Positions 1 through 4,840 of a stretch of DNA of 6,798 bases are shown here, one piece after another. The notes below the pieces were generated by a model. The model worked only from the letters and a program-made list of their open reading frames with translations. It was not told the origin of the DNA and searched no databases. The stretch is from Humisphaera sp. (GTDB lineage Bacteria; Planctomycetota; Phycisphaerae; Tepidisphaerales; Tepidisphaeraceae): NCBI GenBank assembly GCA_025351525.1, contig JANXVV010000596.1, positions 1 to 6,798 of the forward strand, written 5' to 3'. Every line of letters begins with the position of its first letter. The first letter of the stretch is position 1. Position numbers and translations under genes: made by a program.

Positions 1-59
1 GCATTGGCGTCTCGCCCATGCATTTCTTCAGCCAAAAAGCATGGGCGAGACGCCCATGC
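1..59. repeat. Twin-hairpin inverted repeat, family 1
   Basis: Bases 1-21 are the reverse complement of 39-59 at 20 of 21 positions, separated by a 17-base spacer. Each arm is itself a palindrome: 39-47 pairs perfectly with 51-59 around the loop 48-50, and 1-9 pairs with 13-21 with one mismatch. Similarity may continue beyond the left edge, because the right arm is followed by CCACC. From memory, not a search, this 'GGCATGGGCGTCTCGCC' type of sequence is a frequent dispersed repeat in planctomycete and verrucomicrobial genomes and produces spurious peptides such as HGRDAHATS. The architecture resembles REP/BIME elements moved by RAYT-type transposases, but no such transposase gene is present here. 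Confidence 0.8.
34..59 (-). terminator. Terminator-like hairpin with T5 tail after the cyclase gene
   Basis: Read on the minus strand, the right arm of the family-1 repeat forms a 9-bp GC-rich stem with a 3-base loop, followed directly by five T residues (complement of 34-38). That is the layout of a Rho-independent terminator. It begins 26 bases after the stop codon of the response-regulator gene, the last gene of the minus-strand cluster. A repeat arm that also ends transcription is the simplest reading; termination itself is inferred. Confidence 0.5.
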
Positions 60-85
60 CACCAGTTTTCAAAAGACCCTATTCC

Positions 86-1012
86 TCATCCCGCATGGAT
101 CTTCTCTTTCAATCCGTCGAGTGAAATCGTCGTATCCGCCGCACAAACGCGATTTCTTCCCGAACGCTTGGCGCGATACAAAGCTGCATCACTGGCTTTC
201 ACCAGTTCCATTCCCAGCCCGTGTGTGTCATCGGCAACGCCCAAACTACAGGAGACGGCCACCGATTCCCCCGATGTCTCGAAGCATTGCCGTGCCACTG
301 CGGCGCGGATTCTTTCCGCGAGAATCATCGCACCTTCCGCGGCAACGTGCGGACACAGAATCACAAACTCTTCCCCGCCATAACGGCAAACCACATCCTC
401 ATTTCGACACGCCAGATTCAGCACTTCGACCACCGTGCAGATGACCTTGTCGCCGAAGGGATGACCGTGTGTGTCGTTGATGGATTTGAAGCGATCGATG
501 TCGAGCATCACGCAGGAAAGCGGGTAGTGGTGCCGGTTGACCGCCGCCGTTTCGGCGCGGAGTCGTTCTTCAAAGTAGGCGCGGTTCCAGCAGCCGGTCA
601 TACCGTCGCGCATGGCGCGGTTGGCTTCCAGGGCGAGGAGAAATTTGTAGCGAAGCGAGACGCGAACCCGGGCCCGCAGCTCATCGCCGAAAAACGGTTT
701 GGTGATGAAGTCCGCCGCCCCGGCGTTCAACCCTCGGGCCCGCTCGGCGGGATCGGCGGTGGCGCTGAGGAAGATCACCGGGATATTTACGGTTGCTTCC
801 TGAACGCGGAGCAATTCGCAGACTTCGTAGCCGTCGATCTCCGGCATGGAGACATCCAGCAAAATGATGTCCGGCCGAATCTCCGTCGCGACGCGAACCC
901 CATCCAGCCCATTCGATGCAGAAAAAACCTGGAATCCTTCCGGTTCCAGTTCTGCCCGCACGAGTGCGTGAAGCGATTTGTCATCATCAATAATTAAAAG
1001 TCGCGAGGGCAA
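86..1012 (-). CDS. Response regulator with GGDEF diguanylate cyclase domain (PleD-like)
   Basis: This cytoplasmic two-domain signalling protein is predicted to make cyclic di-GMP from two GTP when its receiver is phosphorylated. With a start at 1012 it has 308 residues. The receiver spans about residues 3-120, with acidic residues D9-D11, phospho-acceptor D53 (LLDVSMPEIDG), S83 and K105 (TKPF). The GGDEF domain spans about 135-300, with LDIDRFKSIND near 170-180 and the active-site motif GGEEF at 212-216. RNED at 203-206, five residues before GGEEF, fits the RxxD inhibitory I-site, so product inhibition is expected. I chose TTG at 1012 because GGAG lies 8 bases upstream and the receiver begins immediately. 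The open frame continues up to a GTG at 1267 that overlaps the upstream stop (GTGA), but that extension translates a palindromic repeat. GTG 1036 and TTG 1030 are alternatives. No output domain besides GGDEF is seen. The cognate kinase is not in the window. Confidence 0.94.
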   Translation of the reverse strand: MPSRLLIIDDDKSLHALVRAELEPEGFQVFSASNGLDGVRVATEIRPDIILLDVSMPEIDGYEVCELLRVQEATVNIPVIFLSATADPAERARGLNAGAADFITKPFFGDELRARVRVSLRYKFLLALEANRAMRDGMTGCWNRAYFEERLRAETAAVNRHHYPLSCVMLDIDRFKSINDTHGHPFGDKVICTVVEVLNLACRNEDVVCRYGGEEFVILCPHVAAEGAMILAERIRAAVARQCFETSGESVAVSCSLGVADDTHGLGMELVKASDAALYRAKRSGRNRVCAADTTISLDGLKEKIHAG

Positions 1013-1020
1013 TGGGCGTA

Positions 1021-1024
1021 CTCC
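1021..1024 (-). promoter_or_regulatory. Ribosome binding site that decides the cyclase start
   Basis: GGAG on the minus strand lies 8 bases before the TTG at 1012. It is the best Shine-Dalgarno match near the beginning of the receiver domain and favours the short protein over the repeat-containing extension from GTG 1267. The spacing is slightly long, so the choice is moderate. Confidence 0.4.
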
Positions 1025-1123
1025 AAACAACGACACGGGTGGGTCTTCAATTCGTGCATCGACCAAACCAGTCCCCGAATTTAGGAACCCGGCGTCAATA
1101 ACCTCCAGATTGTCAGACGCTCG

Positions 1124-1208
1124 GGGTGCCACGGGTCGCGGCACTCCGAGACTCGTGTCTTTCGGCAAGACCAGCACAGGTCTCGGAGTACCGCGACCTG
1201 TGGCACCC
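1124..1208. repeat. Inverted repeat element, family 2, between zinc-ribbon and cyclase genes
   Basis: Bases 1124-1152 are the reverse complement of 1180-1208 at 27 of 29 positions, with a 27-base spacer. The spacer holds a small inner hairpin (GTCTT with AAGAC around TCGGC). Each arm has partial self-complementarity; GTGCC pairs with GGCAC in the left arm. It lies in the 251-base gap between the stop of the zinc-ribbon gene and the chosen start of the response regulator. Apart from this element I see nothing certain in that gap. Because it contains no stop in several frames, it creates false N-terminal extensions on the minus strand (ATGRGTPRPV) and a spurious reading frame on the plus strand. 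I recall similar sequence as a common repeat in planctomycete-like genomes; that is memory, not a search. Confidence 0.8.
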
Positions 1209-1263
1209 AGCCCCAACGCGGAATTTATTGCAGGTCCGTTCCTTGGTGTTATTTCACATCCTC

Positions 1264-2076
1264 TCACGGATCGAGTTTAAACGGCAATAAATTCAATCGC
1301 GGTGATTTCAACGCCGAATCGTTCATCACTTGATCGAATTGTGCCGACAGCGCTTTGAATTTCGTCTGGGCGTCCTGCCTGAGTTTCAAATCGTCGCCGG
1401 TCTGCTCCATCATCGATCGGTGTTTCAACTCTTCGTCGAGCCGCTGAATTGCAAGCAGGATCCGATCCGCCTGTCCCGCCGCGATGCCGCACCGGGTGAG
1501 TTGTTTTTCGGCGGCATTGACGGTGGAGTCGTACTCTTTCAACCATTGATCCGTGCGGTCGATGAGATCTTTCAGCTCACCCCGATTCAACGACCGCCCC
1601 GCCGCCGTCGTGGGCCATCGTCCCTCATATTCCGCCAGAAGGCGGGCCTGGGATAACCGCTGCCGTAGATTGAGCACTTCATTTCGCTCGGCGGCAAATC
1701 GCAGCAGATCGTTTTGCCGCGATGCCGTCCGCGCATTGAACGAATAGATGCCCGCCTGGCCAATGGCGACGCGAGAGGAAATCTGTACATCTAAACCATC
1801 AAATTCGGCGATAGGGGCGGGCACATTATCCGCCACGCTCGTCTCTATCGGCGTCCGGAATTCAACCGCACTGCGGATCGACAGCAAGCTAAAGGCGAGG
1901 AATCCAGCGGCCATCAAAGCGGCGAACGTAAATAGCCGCAGTCCGCGTTTACGTGTCAAGGGGAGGATGGGTTGCGGAATGGCCACCGCGCGCGGCTTCT
2001 CAGCAGCCGCCATGCGCCCGCATCGCGCACAAAACCGGTCGACTCGCTCACCACCACAATGGGGACATATAAGCAT
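1264..2076 (-). CDS. Membrane-anchored zinc-ribbon protein of unknown function
   Basis: The 270-residue product begins with a short zinc ribbon, C4-x2-C7 and C16-x2-C19 (CPHC...CARC), followed by a basic linker rich in Pro and Arg. A single hydrophobic segment follows at about 48-67. The remaining roughly 200 residues are mostly charged and helical, with likely coiled-coil stretches from about 130 onward. The basic residues before the membrane segment predict a cytoplasmic ribbon and an exported C-terminal domain. Zinc-ribbon plus membrane-helix proteins are common and functionally diverse in bacteria, so no specific role can be given. The ATG at 2076 was chosen because the ribbon starts three residues later; the GTG at 2154 adds 26 unlikely residues. 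A promoter-like extended -10 sits immediately upstream. The gene starts 79 bases after the SPOR lipoprotein gene and is followed by the diguanylate cyclase gene. Confidence 0.72.
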   Translation of the reverse strand: MLICPHCGGERVDRFCARCGRMAAAEKPRAVAIPQPILPLTRKRGLRLFTFAALMAAGFLAFSLLSIRSAVEFRTPIETSVADNVPAPIAEFDGLDVQISSRVAIGQAGIYSFNARTASRQNDLLRFAAERNEVLNLRQRLSQARLLAEYEGRWPTTAAGRSLNRGELKDLIDRTDQWLKEYDSTVNAAEKQLTRCGIAAGQADRILLAIQRLDEELKHRSMMEQTGDDLKLRQDAQTKFKALSAQFDQVMNDSALKSPRLNLLPFKLDP

Positions 2077-2083
2077 GACAAAC

Positions 2084-2092
2084 AGTATAGCA
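2084..2092 (-). promoter_or_regulatory. Extended -10 promoter candidate, possibly leaderless
   Basis: On the minus strand TGCTATACT matches an extended -10 element: TATACT has five of six matches to TATAAT and is preceded by TG at the right spacing. Seven bases separate it from the ATG at 2076, so transcription would start at or next to the A of the start codon, giving a leaderless mRNA. No convincing -35 is seen. The only purine-rich (SD-like) sequence lies upstream of this element, too far from the ATG to serve. Confidence 0.4.
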
Positions 2093-2155
2093 CGCCTCCC
2101 CCCGCCTCCTGACGCAATATCGGTTAGAAAGCGCAACGGAATTTGGAGGCGCACT

Positions 2156-3004
2156 TCACGGGAAAATCGCAGTCGACGTGTATTGCCGGATAAACCGGGC
2201 TTTTAATGCTTTGGCTTCCGCATAGGTTTTCAGCGAAATCACCCGAACCAAATCCAGCGAGGGATTGGCCGGATCGATGAAGTGTTGGGCCATGACCCCC
2301 TGCTTTCGCAGTTCCACCACCGCCGACTCGGCTTGTTTGCGACTGGAAAAAGTTGCGAACTGAACGGTGAAGCCACGCGCACCCTGAATCAGCCGGGCCT
2401 TCGTCGCCAATTCAGTGCCGGCGGCCCCGCGCTGCACACCGGCGAGGCTTTCGTCCGCCTCTTCCCATTTGCCGAGGCGCTGCTCCGTGCGGCCCAGTTG
2501 ATAGAGCGTCAACAGTTGGTCTTTAGGCTGTTCGAGCTTGTAATAAGCCGCCGCCCATTGCTCCGCCGCCGTCGCATAGTCGTCCTGATGAAACGCGACA
2601 TTCGCCAACCCCGCCCGCGCGCGACCATCCAAATCCGGCTTGTGCGGCAAATCGATCGCAGCGGCATATTCGGTGCGGGCCGTCTGAAACTGGCTCACCC
2701 CACCCTCGGGGTTGGTGATGGCCCGCTCTTCAAAAACGCGCCCGCGCAGGTAATGCGCCTCCGCCGGCAGCGTATCCTTCGGCGAGTCCGCCAACACCCC
2801 ATCCGCCGCCGCCAACGCCGCATCGAGTTGCCTCGCATTCAGCGCATCGTACCCCGCCCGAAGCCGCTGAACATCGTCCTGCTGGGCGGCACATCCGACG
2901 AGAAACAGCCCACATAAAATCCCAAGTAAACAAACACTCTTCGCAAGGAATTTTCCGGTCCCCTCCCCCCGGTACTCCGGGGGGAGCGTTGGGGTGAGGG
3001 GCAT
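2156..3004 (-). CDS. Lipoprotein with TPR-like repeats and C-terminal SPOR domain
   Basis: From the ATG at 3004 the product has 282 residues. A hydrophobic stretch at about 23-37 ends in a lipobox, LVGC, with C38 as the lipidated cysteine; A39 follows, which is compatible with outer-membrane sorting. Residues about 45-205 form helical pairs resembling tetratricopeptide repeats (for example around 129-156 and 166-190). The C-terminal part, about 211-282, is a SPOR domain: FTVQFATFSSRKQAES near 212-227 and VRVISLKTYAEAKAL near its end. SPOR domains bind glycan strands lacking stem peptides, so a periplasmic cell-wall role is likely. Oddly, the first 18 or so residues (PLTPTLPPEYRGEG) are encoded by an inverted repeat. 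The frame stays open to an ATG at 3118 with AAGAGG five bases upstream, which would add 38 residues of mostly repeat-encoded sequence. No GTG or TTG start lies closer to the signal peptide. Confidence 0.85.
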   Translation of the reverse strand: MPLTPTLPPEYRGEGTGKFLAKSVCLLGILCGLFLVGCAAQQDDVQRLRAGYDALNARQLDAALAAADGVLADSPKDTLPAEAHYLRGRVFEERAITNPEGGVSQFQTARTEYAAAIDLPHKPDLDGRARAGLANVAFHQDDYATAAEQWAAAYYKLEQPKDQLLTLYQLGRTEQRLGKWEEADESLAGVQRGAAGTELATKARLIQGARGFTVQFATFSSRKQAESAVVELRKQGVMAQHFIDPANPSLDLVRVISLKTYAEAKALKARFIRQYTSTAIFP

Positions 3005-3098
3005 TTTCTTCGCTTTCAATGCGCAATTCCAAAAACAAGATAGACCCCTCACCCTAACCCTCCCCCCGTGGAGTACCACGGGGGGAGGGGACCGGAAA
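2952..3098. repeat. Twin-hairpin inverted repeat, family 3, at the lipoprotein 5' end
   Basis: The left arm 2952-3001 and the right arm 3045-3098 are inverted copies, differing mainly by two 2-base insertions in the right arm, with a 43-base AT-richer spacer. Each arm is itself a strong hairpin. In the left arm 2963-2972 pairs with 2977-2986 around TACT. In the right arm 3058-3071 pairs with 3076-3089 around AGTA. The translated signature LTPTLPPEYRGEG is one I recognise from many spurious bacterial reading frames, so this is a widespread repeat class. It lies across the 5' end of the lipoprotein gene and supplies codons up to about residue 18. If transcription starts upstream of 3118, both hairpins would lie in the mRNA leader or early coding region. 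Confidence 0.85.
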
Positions 3099-3111
3099 TA
3101 AAGTTCGGACT

Positions 3112-3140
3112 TTCGCATCCATGCCTCTTGGTTATATAGT
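3112..3140 (+). promoter_or_regulatory. Sigma70-like promoter candidate for the ligase gene
   Basis: TTCGCA (3112-3117, four of six matches to TTGACA) and TATAGT (3135-3140, five of six matches to TATAAT) are separated by exactly 17 bases. Transcription from here would give a leader of about 60 bases to the ATG at 3206, with GGGAGA at 3197-3202 as ribosome binding site. The same AT-rich stretch reads TATATA on the minus strand and could serve the divergent lipoprotein gene, with a poor -35 (TTCAAC, 3156-3161). Confidence 0.33.
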
Positions 3141-3205
3141 GGCGGCTAGCCTAAGGTTGAACATCCTTTTATCGACTCGAAACGATTCAGTCATCCGGGA
3201 GACCC

Positions 3206-4690
3206 ATGCTCTTCGAACCGCTCTTCACCCACGCCCTCAACATCCCGCAACAGATCGCCATCGTCGACGATCATGGCCAATACACCTTCCCGCAAATCGC
3301 CGCGATGGCCACCGGGCTGGGCCTCTACCTTGCAGCACAAACCCAGAAACCGAGAATCGGATTGCTCCTGCCCGCAGGCGCTGGATTCGTCGCCAGTTTC
3401 TACGGAACCCTGTTGGCGGGCAAGTGTGTCGTCCCCATCAATTTTCTGCTCGGCGAGCGCGAGATCGCGCACATCATCGCCGACAGCGGGATCGATACGA
3501 TCGTCTCTACTCCGCAACTTGCGGTACGATTGAAAGACACTTCGTTGAAAATCGTCGACATCACCCAACTGCCGCAAACCCCGACCGGGCTGGCTCCGAA
3601 ATTCCCGTCGCCCAAATCCGACGACATGGCCGTCCTCATGTATACCAGCGGCACGAGCGGCTTGCCGAAAGGCGTCATTCTCAGCTACGGCAATCTGCAA
3701 AGCGATGTCGACGCCGCCATCTCCCACGCGCAACTGGTCGGGCAACATAAGTTCCTCGGCATCCTCCCGCTGTTCCACTCCACCGGCCTGCTGGCCTCCA
3801 TGCTGGCCCCGATGCAACTTGGCGCGACGACGGTGTATATCGCCCGATTCAGCCCCGTCGGCACGATCAAGGCGATCCGCGAGCATGGCATCTCCGTGAT
3901 GGCCGCCGTCCCCAGCATGTACGGCGCGCTCGCGAGATTGAAAGATGCCGGCCCCGCCGATGTGCAGACGCTTTACGCGCCTCTCAGTGGCGGCGAACCG
4001 CTTCCCGCCAACATTCGCGAAGGGTTTTTCCAGAAGTTCCAGAAGCATATTCTCGAAGGGTACGGCCTGACCGAAACCATCGGCCCAGTGACCGTCAACG
4101 TTCCGCAGGCCCGCGTCGCCGGGAGCGTCGGCACCCCCATGCCCGGCGTGATCATCAAAATTACCGACGACGACGGTAACGCGCTCCCGCACGGCCAGAG
4201 CGGCGAAGTCTGGCTCAAGGGACCGATGATCATGAAAGGCTATTTCAACCTCCCCGAAGAAACCGCCGCCGCCCTGACCGCCGACGGATTTTTCAAAACC
4301 GGCGATCTTGGAAGGGTGGATGAACAGGGGTTTTTGTTTATCACGGGCCGTAAGAAAGACCTGATCATCGTCGCCGGTGAAAAAGCCGTTCCGCGCGAGA
4401 TTGAGGAGGCCCTGATGCAACACCCCGCCGTCGCCGAGGCTGCGGTGCTTGGGAAAAAAGATGCCTCGCGCGGGGAAGTGGTCGTCGCGTTCATCGTGCT
4501 GAAGGAAGGACAGTCGCCCCGACCGGATGAGTTCAAAGAAACGTGCCGGGCGCAGGGTTTGGCGGCATTCAAGGTGCCGCGCGAGATCATCATCGTGAAA
4601 GAATTTCCCCGCTCTCCCACCGGCAAAGTTTTAAAGCGCGTATTGGCAGAACAACTAAACGCGGTTCCCCCAAGCTCAGAGCGTGTTTGA
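3206..4690 (+). CDS. AMP-dependent acyl-CoA synthetase/ligase (ANL superfamily)
   Basis: The 494-residue enzyme should activate a carboxylic acid with ATP to an acyl-adenylate, then transfer it to CoA or another thiol, in the cytoplasm. All family motifs are present. The phosphate-binding loop YTSGTSGLPKG is at 146-156, GYGLTE at 285-290, the TGD aspartate motif at 365-367 and the hinge GRKKD at 381-385. K474, in PTGKVLKR near the C-terminus, is the adenylation lysine. Length and layout fit the fatty-acyl or medium-chain acyl-CoA ligase groups; an acyl-ACP synthetase or a synthetase with another acyl acceptor cannot be excluded. The ATG at 3206 is preceded by GGGAGA with a short 3-base gap. 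It is a lone plus-strand gene, divergent from the lipoprotein gene and convergent with the tRNA, so no pathway partners are visible and substrate cannot be assigned. No N-terminal signal peptide or fused carrier domain is seen. Confidence 0.93.
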   Translation: MLFEPLFTHALNIPQQIAIVDDHGQYTFPQIAAMATGLGLYLAAQTQKPRIGLLLPAGAGFVASFYGTLLAGKCVVPINFLLGEREIAHIIADSGIDTIVSTPQLAVRLKDTSLKIVDITQLPQTPTGLAPKFPSPKSDDMAVLMYTSGTSGLPKGVILSYGNLQSDVDAAISHAQLVGQHKFLGILPLFHSTGLLASMLAPMQLGATTVYIARFSPVGTIKAIREHGISVMAAVPSMYGALARLKDAGPADVQTLYAPLSGGEPLPANIREGFFQKFQKHILEGYGLTETIGPVTVNVPQARVAGSVGTPMPGVIIKITDDDGNALPHGQSGEVWLKGPMIMKGYFNLPEETAAALTADGFFKTGDLGRVDEQGFLFITGRKKDLIIVAGEKAVPREIEEALMQHPAVAEAAVLGKKDASRGEVVVAFIVLKEGQSPRPDEFKETCRAQGLAAFKVPREIIIVKEFPRSPTGKVLKRVLAEQLNAVPPSSERV

Positions 4691-4705
4691 AAATGTGGTG
4701 GAGGC

Positions 4706-4740
4706 TGTCGCAGCATGGGCTGCGATGAACGCATCCATGC
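4706..4740. terminator. Overlapping hairpins between convergent ligase and tRNA genes
   Basis: Starting 17 bases after the ligase stop codon, 4708-4714 pairs perfectly with 4719-4725 around the loop ATGG. An alternative stem pairs 4713-4718 with 4735-4740 and 4721-4724 with 4730-4733. The two folds are mutually exclusive. Neither is followed by a proper T-run on either strand, so a bidirectional terminator or mRNA 3' stabiliser is only a possibility suggested by position. Confidence 0.3.
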
Positions 4741-4756
4741 TCGAAACATATCTTAA

Positions 4757-4816
4757 AGAAATCCAATGCACCCGGCAGGGTTCGAACCTGCGACCGTTGG
4801 ATTAGAAATCCAATGC
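4757..4816 (-). repeat. 13-bp direct repeat: tRNA anticodon arm and tRNA 3' flank
   Basis: The same 13 bases, GCATTGGATTTCT on the minus strand, occur at 4804-4816 inside the tRNA (end of the D stem through the first anticodon stem strand to the anticodon TCT) and at 4757-4769 (last three tRNA bases plus ten bases of trailer). The copies are 47 bases apart and the match stops at both ends. This could be an attachment-site duplication, a scar of past integration, or a local duplication. Confidence 0.75.
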
Positions 4817-4840
4817 TCTATCCACCTGAGCTACGGGTGC
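4767..4840 (-). tRNA. tRNA-Arg (anticodon TCT)
   Basis: The full cloverleaf can be read on the minus strand. It has a 7-bp acceptor stem (GCACCCG with CGGGTGC), a D arm (GCTC...GAGC), an anticodon stem TTGGA/TCCAA with the loop TTTCTAA, a five-base variable loop, and a T arm GCAGG-TTCGAAC-CCTGC. The discriminator is A. The 74-nt gene does not encode the 3' CCA, which must be added enzymatically. The anticodon TCT reads AGA (and probably AGG) arginine codons. Its first 23 bases overlap the 3' end of the upstream recombinase reading frame on the same strand. tRNA genes are classic attachment sites for tyrosine recombinases, and the adjacent integrase makes this a candidate. Confidence 0.97.

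Noticed and set aside
221..997. 258-residue plus-strand open frame opposite the response regulator
   Set aside because: It mirrors the GGDEF/receiver coding sequence and shows no motif of its own.
1013..1267. N-terminal 85 residues of the longest response-regulator frame as a real domain
   Set aside because: The segment is mostly translation of the inverted repeat, and a GGAG-preceded TTG lies right before the receiver domain.
978..1280. 100-residue plus-strand frame over the family-2 repeat
   Set aside because: The repeat is open in several frames on both strands; the peptide (ATGRGTPRLV, GVPRPVAP) only reflects the inverted arms.
2077..2154. GTG start at 2154 for the zinc-ribbon gene
   Set aside because: It adds 26 residues before a zinc ribbon that normally starts the protein, and would place the promoter-like TATACT within coding sequence.
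1..3098. CRISPR array
   Set aside because: The repeats are inverted pairs of three different sequences, not regularly spaced direct repeats with unique spacers, and no cas gene is present.
2952..3098. Rho-independent terminator in the family-3 repeat
   Set aside because: The stems are strong but followed by G/C-rich sequence rather than a T-run on either strand, and they lie at a gene start.
3191..4423. 410-residue open frame on the minus strand opposite the ligase gene
   Set aside because: It is antisense to a ligase with all catalytic motifs; its composition is that of a shadow frame in GC-rich coding DNA.
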